Source: a virus
DNA: 28,374 bases
Virus record (IMG/VR): IMGVR_UViG_3300044621_001460
Span: 1-28,374 of that record
Strand: one strand, 5' to 3'
Under the pieces are notes generated by a model that saw only the letters and a program-made list of their open reading frames with translations, did not search any database and was not told the origin of the DNA. A program made the position numbers and the translations under genes. Position 1 is the first letter of the stretch. Each line of letters starts with the position of its first letter. This document shows positions 20,794 to 28,374 of the stretch, one piece after another.

Positions 20794-21554
20794 CAGTACC
20801 ACCCGCCGACGCGCGGATAACCGCCGCGGCCGTTGAGCCACACCGTCGAGGTGCCGGCCTTCTTCGTGGACGGGTTCACCTTGTTCTCGTCGCTCTCGTC
20901 GTAGCTAAAGCGGAGCTGGTTCCACGCCTCGGTGTACATGCGCTGGTAGTGCTCGGCCAATGCTTGCCACCTGCCGCCATCACCCGCTGATGTTTGGTAG
21001 TCAGTGAATACGATCTGAAGCGTGAGCGCGAGATGGCAGTCCCGCAGCGCGCTCGGCTGGATGATCAGGTAGGGTCGCCGGCCCTGCGCCACGAGACGGT
21101 TGGTGATCGTGGCCCACGCCTCGTCTAGGTAGTCCTGGTAGCTCGTCGTGCCCGTGGCGAGCAGCGACGGGAGGTCGGAGTGACGCCGGAAGAGGTCGGC
21201 GTCCGTGACCACCGGGTAGAGCGTGCGGCGCACGAGCGCGGCGTCCTGACGGAAGACGTTCTGCACGGTCGCAGTCATCTGAAGCGTCCACTCGATGAGC
21301 CACCCCTCCTCGAGCGCGAGCGACGTGGTGACCGTCCCCAGGAGCGCGTAGGTCGCCACACTCCCGGTGATGGTGACCGGCGCGGCGTTGACGACCACGG
21401 TCCCGTCTGCACGGTAGATCGTGATCGTCCCGGAGAGCGGCGCCACGAGGGCGCCCGCCCGGTAGATGGGGCACGTGAGGTCCTGGTTACGGCCACGCTC
21501 GATCGTCTCGCCCGAGCGGAACCGTGCCGTGTACAGCGTCTCGCTGATGCTCAT
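20793..21554 (-). CDS. Putative connector or neck protein
   Basis: This 253-residue protein starts at ATG 21554 with GAGGGGG 4 bases upstream. The first 90 residues look like a beta-sandwich (LTCPIYRAGALVAPLSGTIT, VTITGSVATYALLG). The second half is helical (DLFRRHSDLPSLLATG, YQDYLDEAWATITNRLVAQG), reminiscent of gp6-type head-tail adaptors. This mix suggests a fusion of a small beta domain and an adaptor-like helical domain. It lies between capsid and tail tube genes, the connector cluster. Assignment is by context and secondary-structure appearance, not by a known family. Confidence 0.68.
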   Translation of the reverse strand: MSISETLYTARFRSGETIERGRNQDLTCPIYRAGALVAPLSGTITIYRADGTVVVNAAPVTITGSVATYALLGTVTTSLALEEGWLIEWTLQMTATVQNVFRQDAALVRRTLYPVVTDADLFRRHSDLPSLLATGTTSYQDYLDEAWATITNRLVAQGRRPYLIIQPSALRDCHLALTLQIVFTDYQTSAGDGGRWQALAEHYQRMYTEAWNQLRFSYDESDENKVNPSTKKAGTSTVWLNGRGGYPRVGGWY

Positions 21555-21569
21555 CGTGCCCCCTCGTCG

Positions 21570-21710
21570 CTACTTATCGCGTTCGCGGCGGTCGGCCTTC
21601 TGCGCCTGTTGGCGTGCGATCTGCTCAGCGCGCGGCGCCGGCATCCCGCCCTCGACCAGACGGCGCGTCATGGCGTCCTTCGCTGCCGCGATGTCCTTGC
21701 GCTCGCTCAT
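21570..21710 (-). CDS. 46-residue charged helical protein
   Basis: A short leftward frame starts at ATG 21710 in an ATGA overlap with the upstream gene and stops at TAG 21572-21570. The protein is helical and strongly charged, with SERKDIAAAKDAMTRRLVEG followed by a Gln/Lys/Arg-rich end (AEQIARQQAQKADRRERDK). The overlap, matching frame and lack of any other gene in this 150-bp stretch support it. It may be a small accessory head or connector protein. No family is recognised. Confidence 0.65.
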   Translation of the reverse strand: MSERKDIAAAKDAMTRRLVEGGMPAPRAEQIARQQAQKADRRERDK

Positions 21711-22339
21711 ACCTTCGCCTTCGTGGACTTGGCGGGAGTATACATGCGCTCACGTGCGGCGCGCATCTCCTCGAGGCGCTTCTCGGCGACCGGGAGCGCG
21801 AGCGCGCTGCCGGGGTGAGTCGGCGCGCGGGTGCGGTGCTCGTTGACGAGGCGCTCCTGTCGCTCCACGATGACGTTGATGAAGTCCGGGTCGGGAACCT
21901 TCACGATCCCCTCTGCGACGAGGCGCTTCTGAAACGCGCGGTATCCCTCGATGTCGTTCGAGATCCGCACCTGACCGGCCACGAGCTTTGGCTTCTCCCA
22001 TTTCGAGAGGAACACAGGCCCACCGCTTCCGGCGTACTGCACGCAGTAGCCGCCAGGCTCGACCTCCCACGGGATCACGATCATGCCCTTCTTCCCGAGG
22101 TGAACCTCGGCGAGCGCCGTGTCACCGTTCTTGTCCACGCGGTTGAGGCCGGGGATCGCGACCATCTGCGTCAGGTCGGGGAGCCACTCGCCGTCCACGC
22201 ACTGCCAGTGCGCCGGATGGTGCGTGTACCACCACGCCGCGTTGCTCGGCAGATTGAGCAGGGTCGCCATCCCCGCTGGGCGGCTGGCGGGTTGAGCGGC
22301 GAATGCGCCGCCATCAGATGCCGTGAAGTTCGCAGCCAT
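21707..22339 (-). CDS. Head-region hypothetical protein downstream of capsid
   Basis: This 210-residue protein starts at ATG 22339, preceded by AAGGGAG; an in-frame GTG at 22357 lies within the ribosome binding region. The first 30 residues are Ala-rich and flexible. The middle contains WWYTHHPAHWQCVDGEWLPDL, given here as WWYTHHPAHW (42-51) followed by DGEWLPDLTQ, and then strands such as KKGMIVIPWEVEPGGYCVQY. The end is helical and charged (NVIVERQERLVNEHRTR, EKRLEEMRAARERM). Tryptophan- and His-rich, it may be a capsid accessory or connector protein. It lies directly after the capsid terminator, so lower expression than capsid is likely. Confidence 0.7.
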   Translation of the reverse strand: MAANFTASDGGAFAAQPASRPAGMATLLNLPSNAAWWYTHHPAHWQCVDGEWLPDLTQMVAIPGLNRVDKNGDTALAEVHLGKKGMIVIPWEVEPGGYCVQYAGSGGPVFLSKWEKPKLVAGQVRISNDIEGYRAFQKRLVAEGIVKVPDPDFINVIVERQERLVNEHRTRAPTHPGSALALPVAEKRLEEMRAARERMYTPAKSTKAKV

Positions 22340-22360
22340 TGAGTCTCCCTTACGCACGAA

Positions 22361-22412
22361 GGCGTGCCCGTACCATAAGCACGGACACGCCCCGACGCTA
22401 GGCGGAGCCTAG
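22361..22412 (-). terminator. Two hairpins after the capsid gene; partial terminator
   Basis: Leftward from the capsid stop come two hairpins. The first is a 6-bp hairpin CTAGGC/GCCTAG (22412-22398) with a 3-base loop. The second is a 13-bp hairpin (22391-22379 with 22373-22361), with two G-U pairs and a 5-base loop. Only two T residues follow the second stem, so termination would be partial. This arrangement would let capsid mRNA outnumber the downstream connector message. Confidence 0.65.
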
Positions 22413-22419
22413 CAGACCA

Positions 22420-23343
22420 TCACAGGTCGGACAGGATGCCGACGCCCTTGAGGTCCTGAAGCTCGGCGACGCCGAGGAAGGCGCTACCAACGACCTTGGT
22501 GAGGCCCGAGGCTGCGTCACGCTCCCACTCCACCGCCACAGGGGCGCCGGCCGGGATGATGACGCCACCGGCCGCCGCGATGGGCGCCGGGGTGCCGAGG
22601 GCGTAGGCGATGGCGCCGTTGCCGAGCATCATGCCGCGGTAGTCCGCGCCACCGACCGCCGGCACGTAGGACGACACGTGGACGTTCACGCCGAAGAGCT
22701 TGCCCTTGTAGGACGCGCCGAGCGCCGAGGTCTGCTCCTGGTTCGCCGCGATGTACTGGGCCGGGCCCGTCTCCGTGCGGAGGCTGGACATGAGGTCGTT
22801 GTACTGCTGCGGGTGGAGGATGCAGTCGTACTCGCCCATCACGCTCTGGAGCTGGAGCGCGAAGATCGCCGAGTAGAACGTGTCGGTGTCGAGGTCAACG
22901 CCCGTGCTGCCCACCTGCGTCGCGAAGCCACCCGAGAGGGCGCACGCGAGCTGGTTGAACCGGCCGTTGAAGGCCGCGACCATCGCGTTGCTCAGGCCCT
23001 CGAGGTCCACGCCACCCGTCACGGAGTTCGTGACGCGAGCGAGGTCGGTGAGGTCGTAGCGCAGCGCCTGACGCGCCACAACGACCGTCGCAGCCGCGGA
23101 GGTGATCGAGGTGTTCGACACGGACACGCCGTCGCCGGGGGCGCTCATGATGTCGGTGCCGTTGAGGCCGACGACGGGCACCTGGATGGAGTCGCTGCCG
23201 GTGCCGTTGACGCTGCCCACGTTGAGGAAGCATGGGGCGTTGCGGAGGCTGCCGGTGTCGGCGAGCTTCATGACGATCGACTGGTAGAGAACCGCAGCGA
23301 CGCGAGCGTTGCCGTCGAGAGCGGCAAAATCGATGTTGGCCAT
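22420..23343 (-). CDS. Major capsid protein
   Basis: This 307-residue protein should build the head shell. It begins MANIDFAALDGNARVAAVLY and starts at ATG 23343 after AGGAGG with 5-base spacing. Features typical of HK97-fold capsid proteins can be seen. There is an N-terminal helix, a beta-rich extended region (DSIQVPVVGLNGTDIM), the stretch AAATVVVARQALRYDLTDLA, a spine-like helix near 110-135, DCILHPQQYNDLMSSLR at about 174-190 and a final KVVGSAFLGVAELQDLKGVG. It follows the scaffold gene, and it has its own promoter candidate and trailing hairpins. The fold is assigned from pattern and position; no search was run. Confidence 0.9.
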   Translation of the reverse strand: MANIDFAALDGNARVAAVLYQSIVMKLADTGSLRNAPCFLNVGSVNGTGSDSIQVPVVGLNGTDIMSAPGDGVSVSNTSITSAAATVVVARQALRYDLTDLARVTNSVTGGVDLEGLSNAMVAAFNGRFNQLACALSGGFATQVGSTGVDLDTDTFYSAIFALQLQSVMGEYDCILHPQQYNDLMSSLRTETGPAQYIAANQEQTSALGASYKGKLFGVNVHVSSYVPAVGGADYRGMMLGNGAIAYALGTPAPIAAAGGVIIPAGAPVAVEWERDAASGLTKVVGSAFLGVAELQDLKGVGILSDL

Positions 23344-23410
23344 AGTGGCCTCCTAGAGAGGTTCGAGGTTTGCCGCGCCTGTCGTTTTTTACGGGAGCTC
23401 GCCCCGAGCG

Positions 23411-23461
23411 CGTGGGGTTGCCCCCACGGCTACCTTACGCCGCTCTGTGACAGACTGTCAA
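23411..23461 (-). promoter_or_regulatory. Capsid promoter candidate and leader hairpin
   Basis: Leftward, TTGACA (23461-23456), an 18-bp spacer and TAAGGT (23437-23432) form a promoter with a perfect -35 and a poor -10. Downstream in the leader, CGTGGGG and CCCCACG (23428-23411) make a 7-bp stem capped by GCAA, a stable GNRA tetraloop. The 114-bp gap 23344-23457 otherwise holds a leader rich in G and A and the capsid ribosome binding site. The hairpin may stabilise capsid mRNA or end scaffold readthrough. Confidence 0.5.
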
Positions 23462-24006
23462 GGAGCGCGGAGTGCCGCCTGAATGGCTGCGGCGTTTGCC
23501 TTGAACTCCGCGGGCGACAGTCGCATGATCGCCTCGGGCGTCCACGTCGTCGTCGCCGGGGGCGTCTGCGTCACGGTCCCGGCGTTGCTCTTCGGCAGAG
23601 GCGCTCCCGTCGTGGGAGCGGTCGTGGGAGCGGGCGCCTCGGGTAGGTACGCGCGCACGGCCTTCGGCAGGCTGTCCTTCGCCGCGAGCCACTCGGCCAG
23701 CGGGGGACGCCCCTCGGACGGGAGGCGCGAGTACGCGTGCTGCACGTACTCCATCCCTTCCGCGTCGGTGATGCCGGCCGCGGAGATCTCGCGCTCGATG
23801 CGAAGCGCCTCGCGCTCGGCCTTGCTCGCGGCCTTGACCTCCTCGATCTGCGCCCGGTACTTCTCGGCGCTCTCGGCCAGCGGCGTCAGCTCGCCGACGC
23901 GCCCCTCGAGCTCCTTCACGCGTGCCACGAGCTGACGGATGCGCGCTGCCGCGCCGCCGTCGTTGCTCTCGGTCGTGGTCGTGGTCGTCGTTCCTTCTTC
24001 GCTCAT
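23458..24006 (-). CDS. Scaffolding protein
   Basis: This 182-residue protein should guide capsid assembly and then leave the head. It starts at ATG 24006, after AGGAGG and in an ATGA overlap with the upstream gene. It begins with a run of Thr (EEGTTTTTTTESNDGG). A coiled coil at about 20-75 follows (ARIRQLVARVKELEGRVGEL, REALRIEREI), then a Pro/Thr-rich flexible part, ending with WTPEAIMRLSPAEFKANAAA, a helix that may contact the capsid. This acidic N-terminus, coiled coil and C-terminal interaction helix, next to the capsid gene, match phage scaffolds. No protease is recognised, so removal by exit rather than cleavage is possible. Confidence 0.85.
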   Translation of the reverse strand: MSEEGTTTTTTTESNDGGAAARIRQLVARVKELEGRVGELTPLAESAEKYRAQIEEVKAASKAEREALRIEREISAAGITDAEGMEYVQHAYSRLPSEGRPPLAEWLAAKDSLPKAVRAYLPEAPAPTTAPTTGAPLPKSNAGTVTQTPPATTTWTPEAIMRLSPAEFKANAAAIQAALRAP

Positions 24007-24437
24007 GCTTCCTCCTCGCGTGCGGCTTGCACGCGTTCCCATACTGCTAGTTGCCGTCGCGCCCATGCCCGACCGGGTGCGCCGCCCCACAGGTCCCACG
24101 CGATGCGACCGGCACTCGGATAGTCCGGGTGCCCTGGCTTCGCCGCGGGCGCCTCGAGGTCGCGTTCGTGTCGCGTGAAGTACGCGACCATGCGCTTGAT
24201 CGTCTCGATGCTCACGACCGCGCGGTTCGCGAGCTGCGAGGCCCGACGCGCCCCGACCAGCGTCCCGCCCCGTCCGTACTTGCGACGGTTCTCGAGGCCC
24301 CGCTTCGCGACCGCGGCCACATCGACGGGGGCTCGCAGATCGAAGCCCATCGCGCGCTCATCACGCAGGAAGCGACGGTAGACCGCCGGGTGCTCGCGCT
24401 TGAGGTAGTCACGCTGGCGCTCGGAGATGAAGGGCAT
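24003..24437 (-). CDS. Conserved phage head-region protein
   Basis: This 144-residue protein shares one base with the portal stop (TGATG) and is coupled to the scaffold gene. Its N-terminus (FISERQRDYLKREHPAVYRR) is followed by a segment I recognise from many phages: AAVAKRGLENRRKYGRGGT, then AxxLANRAVVSxETIKRMVAYFTRHE, then YPSAGRIAWDLWGGAPGRAW with a trailing amphipathic helix. In other phages this segment occurs as a small protein or as the end of a head protein near the portal and capsid genes. Its function is not established. It is basic and helical. A role in head assembly is suggested by the location. Confidence 0.8.
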   Translation of the reverse strand: MPFISERQRDYLKREHPAVYRRFLRDERAMGFDLRAPVDVAAVAKRGLENRRKYGRGGTLVGARRASQLANRAVVSIETIKRMVAYFTRHERDLEAPAAKPGHPDYPSAGRIAWDLWGGAPGRAWARRQLAVWERVQAAREEEA

Positions 24438-26158
24438 CAGGACTCCTCGTCCATGTCCTCGTCGTCGTGGATCTCGACCTCGGCCTCGACCTTCGGCCCG
24501 AGCCCCAGATAGCCACGTGCCTCGCGCAGGCTCTCGATCACCGCGGCGATCACCTGGGCGTTATCGCCGTCGAGCTCAAGGGCGCCGAGCGCCTCCTCGG
24601 CCGCGTCGAGCTCCTCAGCGACCTCGGACATAGCCTCCGCGTGCGCGGGGGATACGTCGGCTGCGGCCGTCGCCGGTCGTACCTCCGAGTCTCCTTCTTC
24701 CGCGGCCGGCGACGCGCTTTCCATCATCCGGGCCTCGGCCATCTTCGCCGCGGCGATCTGCTCGAGGCGAGCGACCGCGTCCTCGTGGGAGAGCGAGCCG
24801 AAGAGGCGCAGCGCCTCGACCTTATCCATCAGGCCGGCCTCCATCATTTCCATCGCGTGAGCGCGCCTGCTCGCGAGCTCCTCGGGGGACAGCGGGATCT
24901 CGCGATAGTGGACCGAATACCCGCCCTCAGGGAACTGCGTGCCCATCGCCCGGTTGTAGAGCGTCGCCGACACCGCTACGAGGCGCTCGTCCGCGTCGCG
25001 GAACTGCATGACGTACTTGCGCTGCGCCGTGCGCTTGCCGTCCTGCGAGAGCGAGATCGCGTACCCGCTCTTCGCGCTGCCCGAGGTGCGCTGAAGGTCG
25101 GTCGGCGCGAGTCCCGCGTCGGTCGCCAGCCGGTGCGCGATCGCCGCGATCGTCGCCTCGATCTTCTCCACGTCCGCGCCCGCCACGAACTGCCCGACCT
25201 GCGGCTGCTGCTCCATCGCTGCGTCGAGCATGAGGATCGTCGTCGGGTCGGTCACGACCTCGACGCGCTGCCCCCTCGTGCCTCCGTCCACCATGTCCGA
25301 CCCAGCGATGCGGACGCCGATGGCGTACCGCTGCGGGAACGATGCATCCCGCAGGGTGTGCGCGAGGAAGCTGTAGTAAACCGCGAGGTTCAGCGAGCCC
25401 TCGTAGAGTTCAACGCCGTTGAACGCGTCGAAGAGGCGATCTCCGTACAGGCTCGCATGGTAGAGCACGACCGGGAGGATCGGCGTGCCGTCTGCGCGCC
25501 GGTACGGGTACGCCTCGCCCGAGTACGTGGCGCCGAGGACCTCGAGGGTCACGTCCGCGCCGAAGCCGCCATCCTTCGCGAGAACCACCTGGTACGTCGG
25601 GTTCGCAGGATCGCGGATGTCGAGGACATCCCACGCCCACTGTGCCTCGCCACGGATGTGCCGAAGCCGGATCTCGGCGTAAGCGAGCGGCGCCGTGGGA
25701 CGGCTAGGGTCGGCCTCAGCGATCGTCATGTCGGGCGAAACCGGGCGATAGATCAGCCGGCCGTCCTCGACATCGATCCGCATCCACATTTCGCGGAGCG
25801 CGATCACCATCGACTGAAACCGCGCCATCTGCGGCCACAGGCCGGAGCGCGCGATCAGACCATTCGAGCCGCAGAGCTCGTCCACCGCCCCGCCGGCCGT
25901 GTTGTGGGAAACGTCCGGGGGGGCATCATAAAGAGTGGCCAACTCGGTCGCGACGACCTTGAACGGATTGCTCGAGATGTCGGGGATGCCCCACGCCTGA
26001 CGGCGTGTGCTGCCGAGCTGCGCCTGGAGACGGTCCTCGAGGAGGCGCGTCCACCGTCCCTCCATCATCGCCCGACGATGCCGGGTATGCTCCCAGCGCG
26101 ACGCCTCTTCCGGGTTCGTGGGAGCGGGCGGCTGAGGCATCTTGCTGTAGGCGTACAT
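24437..26158 (-). CDS. Portal protein
   Basis: This 573-residue protein forms the dodecameric DNA channel at the head vertex. It starts at ATG 26158 after AAGGGGG. The order is typical of SPP1/HK97-like portals. The N-terminal helical part contains NPFKVVATELATLYDAPPDV at about 64-83. A beta-rich wing and stem follow (MWMRIDVEDGRLIYRPVSPD), then FVAGADVEKIEATIAAIAHR at about 326-345 and SAKSGYAISLSQDGKRTAQR near 362-381. The crown is a helical C-terminus rich in Ala and Glu. The last 90 residues are strongly acidic (EVEIHDDEDMDEES). It lies between the terminase and head genes, 8 bases after the large terminase stop. Confidence 0.92.
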   Translation of the reverse strand: MYAYSKMPQPPAPTNPEEASRWEHTRHRRAMMEGRWTRLLEDRLQAQLGSTRRQAWGIPDISSNPFKVVATELATLYDAPPDVSHNTAGGAVDELCGSNGLIARSGLWPQMARFQSMVIALREMWMRIDVEDGRLIYRPVSPDMTIAEADPSRPTAPLAYAEIRLRHIRGEAQWAWDVLDIRDPANPTYQVVLAKDGGFGADVTLEVLGATYSGEAYPYRRADGTPILPVVLYHASLYGDRLFDAFNGVELYEGSLNLAVYYSFLAHTLRDASFPQRYAIGVRIAGSDMVDGGTRGQRVEVVTDPTTILMLDAAMEQQPQVGQFVAGADVEKIEATIAAIAHRLATDAGLAPTDLQRTSGSAKSGYAISLSQDGKRTAQRKYVMQFRDADERLVAVSATLYNRAMGTQFPEGGYSVHYREIPLSPEELASRRAHAMEMMEAGLMDKVEALRLFGSLSHEDAVARLEQIAAAKMAEARMMESASPAAEEGDSEVRPATAAADVSPAHAEAMSEVAEELDAAEEALGALELDGDNAQVIAAVIESLREARGYLGLGPKVEAEVEIHDDEDMDEES

Positions 26159-26167
26159 GGTTCCCCC

Positions 26168-27553
26168 TTACCCCAGTCGGATCGATGTCGGCTGATACAG
26201 GCGCCTAGTATACAGTTCGAGGCAGTAGCGCAGGCCGTCTATGGAGTGCTTATGTGGCGAAGCCTCGCGGCCGTCGAACTTCTGCAAGTCGTCAATGAGC
26301 CCACGGCACCGCGGGTTGATCGAGAAGTCGCCGCGGAGCATGGCGGCGCTCAACACCCGGTAGCCCTCGAAGACCGACCCGCGAGGTTTGTACGCCGTAT
26401 GGATGCGAAAGGGGAGGCTACCCGTGGGGAGGTGCAGCGAACGCTCAAACGCCGACATCAGCATGGCGTTGCTCTTGAGCGATCCGTTCTTTCGGCCATA
26501 CACCTTACGGTCGCCAACCCATCGATCGACCTGCTCCCACCGCAGACCGCAACGGCGCAGCATCGTCAAGATCGCCGCGGCGTCCTGATCAGGCGTGGTC
26601 ATACCGTCGCTCACCACTTGGTCGAGGACCCAGATCTTCGGATGTCCTTCGCCCGCGTCGCGAACCAGCGCCGTGAGGATTGCCACCTGGGCGCCGGCCT
26701 CGGTGCCGTGGTCGATCCCCACGCCGATGAGGGCCTCACCCACGGGAGCGTCAGCCTTGACGTGCTGCGCGGGATCGAACTGACGGAACACCCTGCCCTC
26801 GACCCACCCCGCATCCCACTCTCCGTGTATGCGTTGGGCTCGCTCTTGCGGCAGCACCTGTGCGGAGAGCTTGTCGATGTCGGCCTGCTCGAGCAGGGGC
26901 CGCCCGCCGATGGGCGTGGTGTTCTCGACGGTCAACGGGAAGTGCAGGTCCTGCACCACCTGATCCTCGACGAGGCGCTTCAACCACCCGAGGGGCGAGC
27001 CGATGGGCGTGAGCGTGATTGCGATGCGCCCACGCTGGCGCAGCACGCGCGCCGCGAGCTCGGACCAGATCTCCTCGGGCGGTGGCTCGTCGATCAGCAC
27101 GTAGTCGATAGTCGCTGAGGCGAGACTGAGGGCGCCCTGGTTGATCGTTCGGATGCGGAGGACGCTTCCGTTCAAAAAGCGCAGGATGGGCACCTTGCCG
27201 CGGAAGCCCCTCCCCGGGACGTACTCCGGGTCATGAATGGCGTCCTTCGGGACCAGCGCCCACAGCTTCGCTTGAATGGCGAGGCTCTGCTCCCACGACA
27301 CGACAACAACCCACGCCTCAATCGGCGCCGCCTTGACCAACGTGTACGGGTGCGACCCGAGACACCGGTAGATGCAGTCAGCCAGCCCCGCCCACGTCTT
27401 GCCGAGCTGGTTCCCGGCGCGCAGCAGGCGCACGGGATGGTTCGAGCTGAGGAAGGCGAGCTGCGGTGGCGTCGGCCGGAAGTAGGCCAGCGGGTCAGCG
27501 TGCGCCCGACGCGCAAGCGTGTTGGTCGCCGTGGCAAGAGCGGAGAGGTTCAC
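26168..27553 (-). CDS. terL: Terminase large subunit
   Basis: This 461-residue packaging motor has an ATPase and a nuclease domain. The P-loop is GNQLGKT (47-53), preceded by RLLRA. Walker B is YVLIDE (D155, E156). A motif III-like LTPIG follows near 181. In the nuclease half the acidic residues are D281 in GVGIDHGTE, D348 in VGDRKV and D439 in HSIDGLRY, as in RNase H-fold terminases. The start is GTG 27553, overlapping the upstream TGA as GTGA. The frame is open back to 27727 only as a shadow. The length is typical. It drives DNA into the head through the portal protein encoded next. Confidence 0.95.
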   Translation of the reverse strand: MNLSALATATNTLARRAHADPLAYFRPTPPQLAFLSSNHPVRLLRAGNQLGKTWAGLADCIYRCLGSHPYTLVKAAPIEAWVVVVSWEQSLAIQAKLWALVPKDAIHDPEYVPGRGFRGKVPILRFLNGSVLRIRTINQGALSLASATIDYVLIDEPPPEEIWSELAARVLRQRGRIAITLTPIGSPLGWLKRLVEDQVVQDLHFPLTVENTTPIGGRPLLEQADIDKLSAQVLPQERAQRIHGEWDAGWVEGRVFRQFDPAQHVKADAPVGEALIGVGIDHGTEAGAQVAILTALVRDAGEGHPKIWVLDQVVSDGMTTPDQDAAAILTMLRRCGLRWEQVDRWVGDRKVYGRKNGSLKSNAMLMSAFERSLHLPTGSLPFRIHTAYKPRGSVFEGYRVLSAAMLRGDFSINPRCRGLIDDLQKFDGREASPHKHSIDGLRYCLELYTRRLYQPTSIRLG

Positions 27554-27756
27554 CGCTTCACCTTGTGCGCGTGGTGCGCGATGCGCTCTGCCGCAGCGTA
27601 GAGCGCAGGTTGATCGAGGCGCTCGCTTTCCTCGCGGAGCCACTCCACGATCTCGTTGCGCTCTTCGACCTTGAACGCGCCGCGAGCGTTGAACAGTGCG
27701 CGCTCCTTCTCTGCCCAGCCGGGGCACGTCTCACATCCGATGGGGCGGTCGGTCAC
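27550..27756 (-). CDS. Small CxxC protein between terminase genes
   Basis: This 68-residue protein starts with GTG at 27756 and is coupled by GTGA overlaps on both sides. The first residues MTDRPIGCETC hold a CxxC pair (8 and 11). The remainder is helical (FKVEERNEIVEWLREESERL) and ends with several His and Lys (ERIAHHAHKVKR). A metal site formed by the Cys pair and His residues is possible but unproven. Its place between small and large terminase suggests a packaging or regulatory role. No family is recognised. Confidence 0.65.
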   Translation of the reverse strand: MTDRPIGCETCPGWAEKERALFNARGAFKVEERNEIVEWLREESERLDQPALYAAAERIAHHAHKVKR

Positions 27757-27947
27757 TCGGCCATGCCTTCGGCTTCTCGCTTTCGCACCCACTCTCGAAC
27801 GGTGAGCCGCGACGACTCCAGCGCATTGATGAACTCGTGAAGATTCATCGCGGGTAGCACCACGGTACGAGATGTCGTGCGGCGTGGCTTCGGTTGTGGT
27901 TCGCGCCTCACGCCGCGATGCGACTTCCATCGTGACTTAGACATCAT
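27753..27947 (-). CDS. Small basic protein between terminase genes
   Basis: This 64-residue protein starts at ATG 27947 in an ATGA overlap with the preceding gene. An internal ATG at about residue 34 has no better support. The N-terminal half is very basic and probably unstructured (SKSRWKSHRGVRREPQPKPR). The second half, LHEFINALESSRLTVREWVR followed by KREAEG, looks like a short helix-turn-helix. Basic tail plus helical unit suggests DNA binding, perhaps in packaging. No family is recognised and the assignment is tentative. Confidence 0.6.
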   Translation of the reverse strand: MMSKSRWKSHRGVRREPQPKPRRTTSRTVVLPAMNLHEFINALESSRLTVREWVRKREAEGMAE

Positions 27948-28312
27948 GCCGTCTCAACCAGACGCACAGGCGGCGCCCCGCGCCGGATGGCGATCGCGTC
28001 CTCGAGGCGCTCGAGGTGCTGCGCCGGCAGGGACGCCACCGCCTGCACCATGATCGCGAGCAACTGCTCGTCGCTCATCGTGTCGTCGGGTGCCGACGCC
28101 TTCGCGAGCGCGAGGTCGAGCTCGTCACGCGTTTGCAGAGCGAGGCGCTTCGCGCTGACCGCCGCCTGCCAGCTTCGCGCCTCCTCGGCCTTCGTCACCA
28201 TGCTCTCGGCCTGCCGCAACGCGTCGCGCAGGTATTCCACGCGCTCCTGGGTGTCGGGGAGCTTGCCGTAGTTCGCGGCCCTGTCCCTCGGTTTGCGGCG
28301 TTCGATGGCCAT
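27944..28312 (-). CDS. Putative terminase small subunit
   Basis: This 122-residue protein starts at ATG 28312, preceded by AGGGGGCC 4 bases upstream. It has a basic N-terminus (MAIERRKPRDRAANYGKLPD), then a long helical hairpin (RVEYLRDALRQAESMVTKAE, ARSWQAAVSAKRLALQTRDE) and a second helical block near 80-108. A basic DNA-contact end followed by a coiled-coil hairpin for ring assembly is the general shape of small terminases. It is the first gene of the packaging cluster, beside the genome ends. No classical HTH motif is clear, so the call rests on shape and position. Confidence 0.65.
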   Translation of the reverse strand: MAIERRKPRDRAANYGKLPDTQERVEYLRDALRQAESMVTKAEEARSWQAAVSAKRLALQTRDELDLALAKASAPDDTMSDEQLLAIMVQAVASLPAQHLERLEDAIAIRRGAPPVRLVETA

Positions 28313-28374
28313 TTGGCCCCCTAGGTTGCGTTCAAGGTACCGGGAGAGAGCGAGAAGGTCGAGAGCCTAACGGG

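Noticed and set aside
24467-27118. Rightward open frame of 883 codons
   Set aside because: It lies opposite the portal and large terminase genes, is very rich in Arg, Leu, His and Val, and shows no motif. It is the antisense shadow of high-G+C coding sequence.
1-28374. tRNA genes, CRISPR arrays, insertion sequences, att sites
   Set aside because: Reading both strands, I saw no cloverleaf with a T-arm motif, no spaced identical repeats, no transposase and no integrase. Weakly conserved elements could be missed by eye.

Overview
This window looks like the complete genome of a small tailed bacteriophage. It carries a full morphogenesis set: terminase, portal, scaffold, capsid, connectors, tail tube, a frameshifted tail chaperone, tape measure, tail tip and endolysin. 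There is no contractile sheath and no ring of baseplate wedge genes, so a siphovirus-like particle is inferred. The DNA is visibly G+C-rich throughout, so a G+C-rich bacterial host is likely, but nothing in the sequence names it. The first 11 bases are repeated as the last 11 bases, just upstream of the terminase genes, which fits either a circular map or filled-in cohesive ends. I saw no tRNA, CRISPR, insertion sequence, integrase, partition gene or DNA polymerase.

Transcription is simple. One short rightward block (5726-7971) carries recombination genes: an ERF-type annealing protein, a small membrane protein, a DEDDy 3'-5' exonuclease and small proteins. Everything else is leftward. From the divergent control region at 5642-5725 the leftward block starts with an XRE regulator. 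It continues through RusA, several small proteins, a zinc-ribbon protein and a double-HTH-like protein to a Prim-Pol/D5 primase-helicase (860-3178). After a regulatory gap (615-859) come two small genes (396-614, 151-399). The block then crosses the ends into small terminase (28312), large terminase, portal, scaffold, capsid, connectors, tail genes and lysis genes, ending near 7895. Most genes are joined by ATGA, GTGA, TGATG or TAATG overlaps, so translational coupling is the rule. Promoters and hairpins are concentrated where expression must change: before and after the capsid gene, after the tail tube gene, and before the primase-helicase.

The most interesting part is the control architecture. 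Two 9-3-9 dyads (half-site GGGTTGACG) lie between the XRE gene and the ERF gene and overlap -35-like boxes. A third, slightly weaker copy lies 5 kb away, at the centre of a large dyad-symmetric array of eight GGGACAC-like repeats directly downstream of the primase-helicase gene. That array holds an AT-rich core and a leftward promoter candidate. It is therefore a candidate replication origin, a repressor-controlled promoter, or both. The leader of the primase-helicase gene also folds into a predicted three-way junction just before its ribosome binding site.

A likely working model is as follows. The XRE protein controls the early divergent promoters and the 0.75 kb promoter. The primase-helicase, with host polymerase, replicates the circularised genome. 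ERF, the exonuclease and RusA handle recombination and branch resolution. The leftward late block builds the particle and lyses the cell with an M15-type peptidase.
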